DNA from: Hofstenia miamia
Taxonomy: Eukaryota > Xenacoelomorpha > Acoela
Assembly (NCBI GenBank): GCA_004352715.1
Contig: SCFE01000001.1
Location: 1,104,795 to 1,168,794, forward strand
Reading direction: 5' to 3'
Length of the DNA: 64,000 nucleotides
Every line of letters starts with the position of its first letter. The stretch's first letter is position 1. The notes beneath the pieces are model-generated. The model saw only the letters and a list, made by a program, of their open reading frames with translations. It was not told where the DNA came from and did no database searches. Of this stretch, positions 1 to 11,446 are shown one piece after another. The position numbers and the translations under genes are program-made.

Positions 1-745
1 TATTTATTTGTATATATAATGTATATATCATATATAAATACATTCCTATATATGTATGTTGATAATTTCGTTAGTGATTTTTTATAAACTAGCACCTAAA
101 TTTTCTGGTGCATGTGCACTCCAAACAGTCAGAAGTATAAATTTTCACAAGAGAATACACAAATTGAACTTGAATTTTTTTTTGATTTGAAAGGTTTCTT
201 TGTTCAGTTAAAGTTCATGGAATTTCATTTGTGTACCTGCAAGATTTTGCAAGAAATATTTAAGTAAACAGTCACGAACCATTAACAATAAATGTATTGT
301 GAATCATTAAAAAAACTGTTAATATACTGAATCTAAGAACATTGTAATTAAATTTTGTAAAACTCTCATTATAACATAATTTTTAAGAAATGTTTAAATT
401 AATTATAAAAGACAACTTGACTTTATCAGTAATCAGAAAAATCGATTAAATGATTTACATGACAAATGAAAACAAAAATATATCAGCATTCAATAATTGC
501 AATTGCTTTATTTCGCTACTAGATGGCTACCAACCATCAAAATAATTTCTTGATATGGTAGTTTTTTGAAAAGGATTTAAATTCTCTCCGTACCTAACGT
601 TCATCTATTTATGAAGTTTTGAGCTCATGGAAGCGACAAGAACTTTGACTGTTTTTTGATTTGTGCAAAGATATCCGGAACCCATTGAAATGTACTGTGC
701 GCAAAATAAGATGTAGGTAGCCGAAGGCAAGTGGTGATTTCAGAT
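1..745. other. AT-rich DNA, no gene recognised
   Basis: No open frame of convincing composition or splice-flanked exon is visible. About 85 bases near 625-710 resemble, in inverted orientation, a stretch near 58340-58440 inside a TTAA-flanked MITE. Both carry the shared phrases GAACTTTGACTGTTT and GTGCAAAGATAT, so this part is a dispersed repeat. Confidence 0.5.
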
Positions 746-1530
746 TAGAGCCCTGCAAGTACTCGAGATTTAGACTGGGGTCGGCATTTAAAATTTTCGA
801 GTCGGGTCGAGTAAGCTTGAGTTGTGTAAATTTGATAATGAATAGTACATTGCGTGTTTGCCTAATTCAAAAATGTACATGTATTTATAATTTTCTCATA
901 GAAAAACCTTTCTACAAAAACAATTTTTGTCTAGCGAATGATCATAATTAGCATCAATAAAGTGTTCTAATTCATTGATATTGCGTTTGTAGCCGAAAAT
1001 TAAATTCACTATTGACTGATGTATAAAATATTTATCAAGTTTTTAGTTTGGGTATCCAAGAAGCTATGCCTATCATATCATCATTAAGTAACCTAAAATA
1101 TTTTATGAACCCCACTTTCATATTAATTGTTTTCAAGTTTTTTTTGGCAAAGCTAAACTACTTGAACCAAAATTAAATCTTAATTTAATTGCAATTAACT
1201 GTGATGTTGACAATTTTTTGAAAAATGGGAATTTTAAAGCATTTTTGCAAAAACAATGAAATCTATTACAAAAATTATCAATAAAAAAGGCTTTACCAGA
1301 CGAACTGTGTTGCAATTTGTGGGCATACTATTCTATACTATAGTTTTTAATTAATAATTTTTACTAAATTACAAACAGAAATGCTAGAATTCATTTTTTC
1401 ATATTTGTAAAACAGTTGATTATTTAATAGTGGCTTTGCAGTTATGTGATTGATAGGGTTATTTGTGTAGACAAGACTGGTGCTTTGAAATCCTACTCGA
1501 TTCAGAAATATGCCGACTCGCAGGCCACTA
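746..1530. mobile_element. Non-autonomous hAT element (785 bp)
   Basis: The ends form an imperfect terminal inverted repeat: TAGAGCCCTGCAAGT on the left, and TAGTGGCCTGCGAGT as the reverse complement of the right. The flanks are an 8-base target duplication with one mismatch, TTTCAGAT (738-745) and TCTCAGAT (1531-1538). An 8-bp duplication with a TAG/CAG start is the hAT signature. GC-richer CGAG/GTCGGGTCGAG motifs sit just inside the left end, as in the other hAT copies of this window. No transposase is recognisable inside. Confidence 0.75.
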
Positions 1531-1538
1531 TCTCAGAT

Positions 1539-3069
1539 TGAGCATAGCGTTAGTATTTTTGAGCTATTAGCATTTAGAATTTTTTCCTAGGATCATGAAA
1601 AATTTCCAAAAATCCACATGCTGTTTAAGCTTAAGTTTGATTCAATGTGTTATTCACATTTTTTAAAAAGCCATGATTTTTAATTGAATGTAATGGGCTT
1701 ACGCATATTTTAATAAACAGGAATATAATTAAAAAAATATTTTTAGAATTAATTTTATAAGACAATATAGGCATTTCATGGCTATATCTTTTATGTAATG
1801 ATGATTTCCAATGCATATAGTACGGCATATTTGCACTTTTGTTATATATTTGGTGGCATTTTTAGATGTATTTTCCAAGGTGATTCTTACACAAGAATTT
1901 GTAAACAACTATTCCTACATACTATACAATGTCTTGTGTTCGATATATCGATATAGTATTTTGTTTTGTGAGCAAAGCTATATTTTTTTACATCTAGGCA
2001 TTAAACAATTCATTTTGGCCATCAACTCTATGTATTAAGTTATATCTTGTAAAAATTACCATTTTGCCATTCTACGCTTTTGCTCATAAAATTTGCACCA
2101 TGATTAATTAAATTACCCGCTTCCATTTTCACTGTGATAGAAATTCAATATATGTAAACTATGGTCGACAAAGTTATTGCGATAGCTACTTGAGGCTTAT
2201 AATCTAATTTTGTGTTGTAATACATCAATTCAATTATTCTTTTTGTTTTTTACATTAGAGAGGAATCATATTTGAAGTTAGTTTATGTCTGTCAATGGTA
2301 AAGAAGTTCTAAAACGTCATTACTTGACGTACTAAAAATAGAAACAAGAATTGCAGATTATTAAAGCTAGAGCAACACTCTAACACAATTCGTTTGAATT
2401 GTACGTTATTGAATACTTGAGCTTTGGTGCGATTTTTAGTTTACTTCTCCCCCCGCGTTTTGATTCATCAGTTATACGAAGTTGAGAAATGAGCAAGGGA
2501 AAACATTTCACATTTGAATTATTTTCACATTTATATTTTATCTCTGTTATCAAGATGGCTTGCAATGAGCCATTGTATTGCTGATCGAGAGTAAAGCCCT
2601 GGGTCCACTACACTGCTTCACAAATATTTTCATTTGCACAATAGTTAGTTGTATCAAATGTGTCCTACGAGTACTTAAAATCATATTTTCTTGCTCTGAT
2701 GAGGAGACCGGTTCTAAGACAGTGCTTATTATCGAAGCTCTGCATAATTCCTCTACTTGTTTAATATAAGAAATCAACGCTTTGTGATTCTTATAAAATT
2801 CCAAGTATGCATTTCAACTAAGAACAATTAATTTTTTTAATTATATAATTAATAAAAACAAGTTTAAAAATTTCTCAAAATACCAATCATTTAACGGAAA
2901 ATTTATCATTGCACCGGATAGCAATTCAAAATTTCACACTGCCTTATGATCAGGTAAGAAATATTCTCATGAGTTTTTTTCAATAAATGCCAAATCAGCA
3001 TCCCATGCTGTGCATTTTTAAATGTAAAAATGACGAGTGTCCATTACAACAAATTATTTATTGAAAAAG

Positions 3070-3070
<1 letters not shown>
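1539..3070. other. AT-rich DNA upstream of the TRMT112 exon
   Basis: Earlier TRMT112 exons were sought here and not found with confidence. A strong donor-like site, CAG|GTAAGA, occurs at about 2953 and the frame before it ends in LPYDQ. That could join the 3406 exon in phase 0, but the expected upstream TRM112 residues are not recognisable. A minus-strand open frame at 2550-2804 has protein-like composition but is unidentified. Confidence 0.3.
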
Positions 3071-3100
<30 letters not shown>

Positions 3101-3301
3101 NNNNNNNNNNNNNNNNNNNNNNNNNNNNNNNNNNNNNNNNNNNNNNNNNNNNNNNNNNNNNNNNNNNNNNNNNNNNNNNNNNNNNNNNNNNNNNNNNNNN
3201 NNNNNNNNNNNNNNNNNNNNNNNNNNNNNNNNNNNNNNNNNNNNNNNNNNNNNNNNNNNNNNNNNNNNNNNNNNNNNNNNNNNNNNNNNNNNNNNNNNNN
3301 N

Positions 3302-3336
<35 letters not shown>
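3071..3336. repeat. (TA)n microsatellite interrupted by an assembly gap
   Basis: TA dinucleotide runs flank 201 undetermined bases at 3101-3301. The gap is most simply an unresolved longer TA array. Open frames spanning it that read as YIYIYI are artefacts. Confidence 0.9.
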
Positions 3337-3338
<2 letters not shown>

Positions 3339-3405
3339 CTATTTCTAAAACTTCGAGGTAAAATTACAAATTGCATTCGTAAGAATTTATATTTTGTATT
3401 TTTAG

Positions 3406-3546
3406 GAAGATAGAGCTTTACTTTATTCGGCTCATCGCGCGATGTTAGAAATAGAAGTTATTGAAGGTCATCTAGTTTGCCCCGAGTCTGGGAAAAAGTT
3501 TAAGATTTCTAAAGGAATTCCCAATATGCTTTTGAAGGATGAATGA
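3406..3546 (+). CDS. TRMT112: Trm112 family protein, terminal exon
   Basis: TRMT112 is the small zinc-binding activator subunit shared by several methyltransferases that act on tRNA, rRNA and translation release factor eRF1. This exon follows a good acceptor (TTGTATTTTTAG|GAA) and reads 46 codons to a TGA. It contains the family's C-terminal signature: an LEIEVIEG strand, then CPESGKKFKISKGIPNMLL, which carries the second zinc-site Cys. Human TRMT112 has the near-identical EVEVIEGTLQCPESG...ISRGIPNMLL. The reading is phase 0 at its start. The family is about 125 residues long, so roughly two thirds must lie in upstream exons. A candidate donor is at about 2953, and more exon could be under the 3101-3301 gap. 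The identification rests on the protein motif and I consider it firm. The exon is too short to show as a long open frame. Confidence 0.9.
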   Translation, partial: EDRALLYSAHRAMLEIEVIEGHLVCPESGKKFKISKGIPNMLLKDE

Positions 3547-4796
3547 GGCATCTTAATTCGGAATTTATACGAATGCTCATTTTGCTGTTCCTGATATAGT
3601 TTCTGTAAATTGACTCTATGTCCATATTTATTTGTTATTTTGCGAAATAATGTCTTGAATTTTTCATATATGTACATGTATATTTATGACGTGGATATAT
3701 AAAAATCATTACATTTGTCTTGATACGTAACCGTTTTAAAGTTCAAGCTTAAATATATTTAATGCTTGGCATATACATTATATACATATTTAATCATTTA
3801 AATAAATATTGTAGGAATTGAACCAATATAAAAAAGTATGTTAATGCTTTTACTCTTCTCTTAATGTGCTATAATTCACATCATTGGGCTTATCATTGTA
3901 ATACATTACGTATGCTCAAGTATTTTTCCAGGAATTTTGCTTATTTTAACAAATCAATTTTTAAATTACATTTTAATTCATATAGGATTTATTAAGTGTT
4001 AGACTTCCAATGTTTCTAGGCAGATTAATCCCTTCAAAATATAGGAAGGTATTCAGATTTGTTGCAAAACGTAAATATTCAAAAAATGGAAGAAACAATT
4101 ATGCTCACGTGTCATCTTTTAAAATAGGACTTGTTTGCTTATTGTTTGACCTTATCAAACTGATTCATACATACCTAATACCCTATATTTAGAATGACAT
4201 ACATGTGGTATAATCCGTTTTGAAGCATACTATAGTGGAATTTCATATATTTTCGACCATTTCCCTATTTCTTTGCAAAAAAACTCATCAATTGTAGGAA
4301 CGAATTCATGATTTGTTCATACATATATGTATGGTTTATGACTGAAAAAAAGTCTTCAGTTTATAATTCACAGTGCAAATATTCAAGCTCGGTACATAAT
4401 TTTTTTCTATAAATTTCTACTTTCCACTTTTAAGATTGTTTTTAAATTTGATCAAATGCTAAATTGAAGAACAAAGTGGTACAGGGATGACGTCCAGAAA
4501 ATAAAGCAAGCCCGAGTAAAAAGCAAAATTTATGGAGTTCATTAAAAAAATACAAATATTGTCAATTCAAGTTTTTCATTTAAAGATGATTTATAATTTG
4601 AACTATAATTCGGATTACTAAATATTTATTGTACATAAATAGATTTGTATTTAAAAATTGTAAAATTTGTAGATGATTTTGAATTTACAAAAATTTAGAA
4701 AAAAATTAGCAATTCTAATGCGTTTATTACATCAAAACACTCGCTTTTACAGAAATAATACTGGAACAAACTATATATTTTACAATTGGTTTATGG
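3547..4796. other. Intergenic, nothing recognised
   Basis: AT-rich sequence downstream of the TRMT112 stop. No coding, repeat-end or RNA signal that I could support. Confidence 0.4.
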
Positions 4797-5097
4797 CAGT
4801 GGTTCTTAAACCTTCTTGGACTGTGACCCATCAATACTACAATATGGTAGTGACCTCTCAACTAAATATTTTCTTACTATCATAAATTTCGTAAACTAGA
4901 TTTATCAACAGCTTCCTCAATAGTTAAGCCATTTGGACAGTTTTTTATTATTTTAAACTTTTACAGTTCTAAGCATAGACTTAAGCTTAAAATGGCATGG
5001 GAAATTTCACTGATTTTATTTTTAAAAAATGCATAATTCCGAGGTATTAAATGGTACCTTGCAAATTGTCGTTCGATCCACATGTTGAGAACCGCTG
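4797..5097. mobile_element. hAT MITE (301 bp)
   Basis: The ends are CAGTGGTTCTTAAACC and the inverted TGAGAACCGCTG. The inverted repeat CAGTGGTTCT(C/T)AACC is typical of hAT MITEs in many animals. The flanks GTTTATGG (4789-4796) and GTTTAAAG (5098-5105) are an imperfect 8-bp target duplication (6 of 8). No coding capacity. Confidence 0.8.
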
Positions 5098-5529
5098 GTT
5101 TAAAGCGTTATAATTACTATCAGTTTAATTTTTTTATTATAAAATTTGAAATCGCTCTAAGTGAATTCAATATTCTTTTTGAAAATATTTTCAGCCTTTT
5201 TAATTTTATCTCAATAACATTAAATACTACGATTCAGCTGTGGGTAATTCAAATTGATGTTGAGTTTTACATAACTTGTAGTTAAATTTATTACACTGTC
5301 CAACACTGAGAAAAGTATTGCAAAGCCATGCCCTGTACATGTACATACTACACTGATTTCAATTCTGCAGCATATTGTTGATGAAAAACTTTATAAAAGA
5401 AAGTCTTTTGCATCAATTTTACCTGACTTGGATGCTACAACCTGATACAATAGAAGTTCTTAAAATTTTAAATTATTTTGTAGATACTCTCAAAAATTGG
5501 AAATTTTTTATACTTTGTCACAAAAAATG
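5098..5529. other. Spacer between MITE and LINE fragment
   Basis: AT-rich sequence without recognisable features. Confidence 0.4.
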
Positions 5530-5895
5530 TTTATACTGATGTTGTGCTGATGCGTTATGATGAAAAAATTTATAATAATTCACCTTCCTTAAAACTAGAA
5601 GCTCCAAGGATTTTAGTAATTAATTGTAGATCTCTAAGAAACTTAAAAGATTTATATTCCTTATTAATTGATATTCTCACATATGAAATAGATGTCTGTA
5701 TAGTTAGTGAAACTTGGTTTGACTGTGAAATATCTGAAAGTTATCCTCAACTATCTAGATATTTTTGATTTAGAAAAGATCGGGAAATTTCGAATAAAAG
5801 GCACAGAGGTGGTGGTGTATGTATTTATGTTAAAAGCAATATTGAAAGTAATCTCAGTAATATTTACTGAAGCAATTAATATAGAATTATTGTGG
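5530..5895 (+). pseudogene. LINE endonuclease N-terminus, cut by gap
   Basis: This reads as the start of an APE-type endonuclease of a non-LTR retrotransposon. It has ILVINCRSLRN (the N-terminal strand with the catalytic Asn), then DVCIVSETWFDCEIS (the ET...W motif with the catalytic Glu). After a frameshift near 5760 comes RHRGGGVCIYVKSNI, the R..GGG.ciyv motif. The sequence runs into a 1000-base gap, so the rest of the element is unseen. It is a relic, because the two halves are in different frames. Confidence 0.8.
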
Positions 5896-6895
5896 NNNNN
5901 NNNNNNNNNNNNNNNNNNNNNNNNNNNNNNNNNNNNNNNNNNNNNNNNNNNNNNNNNNNNNNNNNNNNNNNNNNNNNNNNNNNNNNNNNNNNNNNNNNNN
6001 NNNNNNNNNNNNNNNNNNNNNNNNNNNNNNNNNNNNNNNNNNNNNNNNNNNNNNNNNNNNNNNNNNNNNNNNNNNNNNNNNNNNNNNNNNNNNNNNNNNN
6101 NNNNNNNNNNNNNNNNNNNNNNNNNNNNNNNNNNNNNNNNNNNNNNNNNNNNNNNNNNNNNNNNNNNNNNNNNNNNNNNNNNNNNNNNNNNNNNNNNNNN
6201 NNNNNNNNNNNNNNNNNNNNNNNNNNNNNNNNNNNNNNNNNNNNNNNNNNNNNNNNNNNNNNNNNNNNNNNNNNNNNNNNNNNNNNNNNNNNNNNNNNNN
6301 NNNNNNNNNNNNNNNNNNNNNNNNNNNNNNNNNNNNNNNNNNNNNNNNNNNNNNNNNNNNNNNNNNNNNNNNNNNNNNNNNNNNNNNNNNNNNNNNNNNN
6401 NNNNNNNNNNNNNNNNNNNNNNNNNNNNNNNNNNNNNNNNNNNNNNNNNNNNNNNNNNNNNNNNNNNNNNNNNNNNNNNNNNNNNNNNNNNNNNNNNNNN
6501 NNNNNNNNNNNNNNNNNNNNNNNNNNNNNNNNNNNNNNNNNNNNNNNNNNNNNNNNNNNNNNNNNNNNNNNNNNNNNNNNNNNNNNNNNNNNNNNNNNNN
6601 NNNNNNNNNNNNNNNNNNNNNNNNNNNNNNNNNNNNNNNNNNNNNNNNNNNNNNNNNNNNNNNNNNNNNNNNNNNNNNNNNNNNNNNNNNNNNNNNNNNN
6701 NNNNNNNNNNNNNNNNNNNNNNNNNNNNNNNNNNNNNNNNNNNNNNNNNNNNNNNNNNNNNNNNNNNNNNNNNNNNNNNNNNNNNNNNNNNNNNNNNNNN
6801 NNNNNNNNNNNNNNNNNNNNNNNNNNNNNNNNNNNNNNNNNNNNNNNNNNNNNNNNNNNNNNNNNNNNNNNNNNNNNNNNNNNNNNNNNNNNNNN
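5896..6895. other. Assembly gap, exactly 1000 N
   Basis: A round 1000-base run of N, probably a placeholder of unknown true size. It separates the 5' part of one LINE from the 3' end of a different LINE. Confidence 0.95.
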
Positions 6896-7240
6896 CTGCT
6901 GCACTCGCTCTGATGATGTTGTCACCTTCTCCATTCGTCGTACAAAGAAACATCGCACCCTTCACTCGTTTTTCAATCGTGCTTGTACTGCTGCTAATTA
7001 CATCTTGACTCGCAACCCTCCAACAGCGATTGATTTCTTTTCCTCGCCACCGAGCTTCAAGAAATCTTTGATGGCTTTCCTCTTTGCTGAGCCCTTCTCC
7101 GACTTCGCCTACTCTTCCATTTGCTCCTATTTCATCTCCTGTGACTGTCCTCGCTGCCGTAAAACTTGACTTGTTTTTATTTTCTTGTTGTGTATGCCTT
7201 CAGCGGCTAAATAAAGTCATTGATTATTATTATTATTATT
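6896..7240 (+). mobile_element. 3' end of a YVDD-type LINE with ATT tail
   Basis: The open frame from the gap edge to about 7168 reads CTRSDDVVTFSIRR..., then NYILTRNPP and SSPPSFKKSLMAFLF. This is the C-terminal tail of a LINE ORF2, in which the SPSSFK...L block is common. It is followed by a Cys-rich end (CDCPRCRKT) and a stop. A short 3' UTR contains AATAAA and ends in an ATT microsatellite (about 7217-7240), the kind of tail used for target-primed integration. A decayed relative of the same tail is at 9600-9900, and the RT part of the family is at 40140-41989. Confidence 0.7.
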
Positions 7241-7729
7241 TAATCTCTACTAAATTTATATGTAATAATATTAATACTGACTCAAGATCTTAGCGCTAAT
7301 GGGACTAAAAGTTCATACAATTGTTAAAATTAAGTACATAAAATCAAAGAAGACATTCAAAATGGTAAATTTGCGAAGAAATAGTATTAGCAATGTACAT
7401 CTAAATTCACTTTGGAGAAGTTATTTGTTTTATAAATAAATAGGTAATGAACGTTTAATTTTTTTCAAAAAATACGAGAATTCGTAAGCAAAGGACGTTT
7501 CATAGTAAACGAAGCATTAAAAAGCTTCAGTAGTAGTTTAGATAAAATTAAAAATAAAAATATAATACATTGGATATAAAATGAATTATCACGAAAATTA
7601 GCAATAAAATGTTAACAAAGGAAATATTTGTAAGATGGAAATATTTTCGTATTTCTTATAACACAAAGCGATATTAACGAAATTTATTATACATTGGTAA
7701 AATTCATACAATAAGAAAATAGTATTTTG
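7241..7729. other. AT-rich spacer, 3' flank of the 54-codon gene
   Basis: No gene. The minus strand carries an AATAAA at about 7682-7687, some 45 bases past the stop codon at 7730, consistent with a poly(A) signal for that ORF. Confidence 0.4.
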
Positions 7730-7894
7730 TTACTTCTTCTCTTTTACCAGTTTAGGTTCAGAAGAAATCATATCACGTGCTAACCAAAATGACACGAAAG
7801 AAAATGATGTGAAGAGTATGAGGCCGGGAATTCGAATCCAAGCGTCCTTGTGATTTACATATAAGTTTTTAGCAGTCCTAGTATTTAAGCCCAT
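7730..7894 (-). CDS. Small single-pass membrane protein, terminal exon
   Basis: A 54-codon frame starts at ATG 7894 and ends in TAA at 7730. It begins MGLNTRTAKNLY, has one hydrophobic segment of about 20 residues (IPGLILFTSFSFVSFWLA, about residues 22-39), and ends in a Lys-rich tail (EPKLVKEKK). A splice acceptor (TTTTTTTCTAG) lies eight bases before the ATG, with the exon edge at 7902, and an AATAAA follows about 45 bases after the stop. These signs together suggest the last exon of a real host gene whose start could be in this exon or further upstream. The topology and basic tail resemble small inner-mitochondrial-membrane or ER proteins, but I do not recognise the family and assign no function. 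It is too short for standard ORF cut-offs. Confidence 0.5.
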   Translation of the reverse strand: MGLNTRTAKNLYVNHKDAWIRIPGLILFTSFSFVSFWLARDMISSEPKLVKEKK

Positions 7895-7902
7895 AACTGT
7901 AA

Positions 7903-8866
7903 CTAGAAAAAAACATTAATACATAACCAAAATATTAACTATATATGCAATCTAAGATGTTACATTGATCAACAACAAAAATTGAGATTATATTGCATTA
8001 AATGAAGGTGTTGCAGTAAACGTAATGTAGAATGTTGCCAAGGACATCAATTAATCAGGACGTGACATTCCAAATTGCAACAATTAGTTAAAGGCTTACT
8101 TTTTAGCAAATATGATTGCTTAAAACAGCGCGTGAAAAGAAATTTTCACGCAACTTATATACTGAACAGAAATATGCGTAGAAAATGAAATGCCATAAAT
8201 GCATGTTAATATACTTTTCAATAGAAGAATTTACTATGATTGTACCAATATTACTATTACACAATAAAACACAACATGGTTTCAGCGTTAAGCACAGTAA
8301 AAGTGATACATTATTTAGATAATGGAAAAATATCCAGCTGCATAACCCTTTATTATTCCAAACAAGATAAAAAGCTTGTATTTATGATATTTAGAGACAA
8401 CCATTAATTATACATTTTGATTATATATGGATGTACAAACATTGAAAAACTCTTCAACAAATGCCTTGATGAATCATTGATATTTAATTATAGTCAATTT
8501 AAAAGCAAATTGATGGAGTGTCGATAGATTCACATCTCCAACTTACAATGGCTCAATTTACAATGTATTTTAGTGAGGAAAAAACATCAATTTCAATTTT
8601 ATAAAGATATATCGAAGATATTTTCGATTATTTCATTCAAAAGAACAAGCTTCTACATTTTTAACACTAGAAGTGCGACAAAAGGTCAATATATCATTCA
8701 GCAAAAATACTAGCAGGTACATATAGTTCAATTATGTTAATAATCTCATTCGAATTTTTGTTTGTAGGAATAAATTTTTTTTCTATTCCAAAATTTCGTA
8801 GCTCCACTGCTTTGAATTTGATGACTTTCTCATCAATCTCTTCTCTGACTATTTATCTAACCATTT
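7903..8866. other. Intergenic or intronic, nothing recognised
   Basis: AT-rich sequence upstream (in the minus sense) of the 54-codon exon. No further exon of that gene could be identified. Confidence 0.35.
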
Positions 8867-8870
8867 TTAA

Positions 8871-8988
8871 GTAAAGTACATTCACACTTACAACTTTGCG
8901 CGCAACCTATCTTGATTTAATGAGGCGCACACGAAAAGTTGTACGCAAATATTTTTGCTGTGCGCAAAGTTGGAAGTGTGTACGCTAC
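8871..8988. mobile_element. Short TTAA-flanked palindromic MITE (118 bp)
   Basis: TTAA at 8867-8870 and 8989-8992 bracket a sequence with imperfect terminal inverted repeats. They share CACACTT.CAACTTTGCGC at both ends in opposite orientation. TTAA duplications point to a piggyBac-type mobiliser. The element is too short to code. Confidence 0.5.
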
Positions 8989-9019
8989 TTAACTCGTTAT
9001 AATTTCCACTTCTCTTGCC

Positions 9020-9935
9020 TCTATTTCTAGTGGCGCGCCTCAAGGTTCCCTGTTTGCCATTCTTCTCTGTCTTGCTTCAATTAATAATCTGCACCTTTGT
9101 GCCTTGCCAATGCAGTCGTTATGATGCTGACACTATAATATACTCTTTAGTCCTGAATCTTACACTATAATTGAATCAGCTATTGATAGACTTCTTGATT
9201 TGCATCTTCTAATCATCAGTGACTTTCACCTCACTAAATCTAAATGTTATATTTCTTTCCCCATGCCATTAATTATGGCTTTCCCTAGTACTTTTCTTCT
9301 TGATTCTACCCCGCTTTCAGCTGTTTCTGAACATACCTGCCTTGGTCTTCGTTTACTTGTTTTCTTATCTTGGTCCTCACAAATCAACTTAAAATTTGAA
9401 AAAGCTACATTCTTTTTCTTCACTACCTCTATTGGAATAAAAAATCTCTCTACCTCTCTATTCTATGCTCACTTCTCTACTCAGTTGAGCAATTATGAAC
9501 TACTTTATTATCCATTGTTCTTTAGCTTCAAGTTCTTTATCTTCTTTTCTTCCACTCTCATTTTTTAGAAAATTATGATCTCTTTGATTACATTCAATTT
9601 ACGGCTTCTCATTCCACACGTTCTGATACTTTCATGGAATAGGTACTCACAGAGATCACTCACAAAAATTCTTTTTTCATTCGCAGTATTCCTATTGCTA
9701 ACTACCTGATTACTACTCATCACTTACCCTTGTTCTCATCTTCTCAATTTAAGTATTTTCTCTACTCCTTAATCTGGCACAATTTTGTTCTTTGCTTCAA
9801 TTTTGATAATAAATGTTCTTTTTTATATATTGTAAATGCTCTTCATGCTCCTATTAATATTTTTAGTATTTCTAAGTCATTTATTTATCTTTAAATTTTA
9901 TTTGCTTTAACTGTTGTAACTGTTAATAAAGTATT
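9020..9935 (+). pseudogene. Decayed YVDD-type LINE, RT to 3' end
   Basis: It starts with SGAPQGSLFAILLCLASINNLHLC, the reverse-transcriptase QG block seen also at 41390. It then runs through many stops and frame changes to a C-terminal block (about 9600-9800) that parallels the one at 6900-7150. The 3' part has AATAAAG and a TTG-rich tail at about 9925-9950. It is heavily degenerate, and only motif order supports the call. Confidence 0.65.
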
Positions 9936-10249
9936 TTTGTTGTTGTTTCCCATGATTGGAAATGCGCTAGATTCTTGTGTTTAGGGAGATGCAAATGCCA
10001 AAAAACAGGGCCAAGGTAATCAAATGGAGAGACGATAGAACATAGGAAAACATTGTTGAGAGAATTCACTTCAAACACTAGCTTAAGCTGGTGAAGAATA
10101 GTAAATCAGAATCAGGAGAGTGAAGACAGTTGGCAATGAGCATCTGCACCGATTTATATTTATTGAGGACAAATCTGTTTATAGAACAATAAATACTAAT
10201 ACGGATTGATTCAGTGTTAATCGAAGAACATCCTTATCTAACGCGAATG

Positions 10250-11446
10250 ATAGAGCTCAAACCATTAGCAAACTTCACAATAAGGCCGTACAAACTCTAC
10301 AAATCAGATATGTAAAAATAAATAGCAACAACAGGAGAACCTTGCAGCACTCCACTTATAACTTTAAAACTCTTTTCACATGATGTTCTGGCATTGACCG
10401 ATTTGAAAAAAAAACGGTCATCAAAGTAGTTAGTAACCAAGTCTGTGTCTGGAGTGGGAATATTTGTAGAGTTCAGCTTTGAAGGAACCAGCCATGTGGA
10501 ACAGTGTCAAAAGTCTTGCTAAGATCAAATGTTTGCAAGATTACGCCAAGAATTCACGTAATTTCATCAACAAGTAGGCCTGCTTTTGAGGTAGTCATGT
10601 TGTTCCTTATCAATATGGGGTAAAACGTGAAACTTTAAGGTGTTAAGCGTGACAAACTCAAGGTATTTACAAGGAGTTGTTAAATGAGAAATAGGGCATT
10701 AATCAGTAATTTAATTTCGTGATTGTTAACCTTGGGCATAGGAGCAATATGGGCTATTTTGAAAATGCTAGTAACTTGACTTTGAGCAAATGACTCATTG
10801 ATGACGTTTCAGAGCAGATTCGCAAGAACATGAGATGTTGAGCGCAAATAAATTCAAAGAACAACATATAGATAGTAGTTCTTGATTAGTGAACGATTTG
10901 TTTAGATCACCACAGATAAATGGGGTTTTGTCGGAGTGAGTATAAAGAATTTTATCTAAAAACTCCATAAGGAAGACACTGATTGTCAAGTTCAAGGTCC
11001 GTTGTATGTCAGGAAGAATACATACACAGCAAATCAAATAGTTTATATTCATTAAAGGTGGAAAACAGAGCCTGAACATCAGAAAGCATATTCAGAAAAG
11101 CATGCCTGGTATATTTACCTGAAGATTTATGCGAATTAGCCATAGCATCTCCTTTATTGTGATGTCTTCTGTCACAATGCTCAGAAATATTGAAATTTGG
11201 AATGCCAATATAAGCAGAACAATCATTTTCGCTAAGCAGCCAATTTTCACAAATGCATATAAAGTGTGGAAGTTTTAGGGAGCAAAAAAGACGGAGTTCA
11301 TAAATCTTGTTGCAAATAGAACGAGCATTAGTAGTACTGATAGTTGGAAGAAAGGCTGGGCGTAGTATCAATTGAAGTTTGAGTAGTTGTTTTCGTCTGT
11401 ATAAGATTCTGTGAAAAAGAGTAAATTTTTGACACAATTTGGCCAT
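10250..11446 (-). pseudogene. Decayed LINE, endonuclease plus RT remnant
   Basis: On the minus strand the 11446-11009 frame contains TTNARSICNKIYEL and HFICICENWLLSEND, the N-terminal endonuclease blocks of a LINE. The 11079-10795 frame adds TPFICGDLNKSF, which matches the GDFN catalytic motif. Further on (about 10420-10260) GVLQGSP matches the RT GVPQGS block. Frames change at least three times and stops are frequent, so it is a relic. It has a different sequence from the CR1-like copies in this window. Confidence 0.75.

Noticed and set aside
3030-3413. Long open frames reading YIYIYI and X across the gap
   Set aside because: Product of a TA microsatellite and undetermined bases, not coding.
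5707-7169. 400-codon frames spanning the 1000-base gap
   Set aside because: Almost entirely N; the real sequence at each side belongs to two different LINE fragments.
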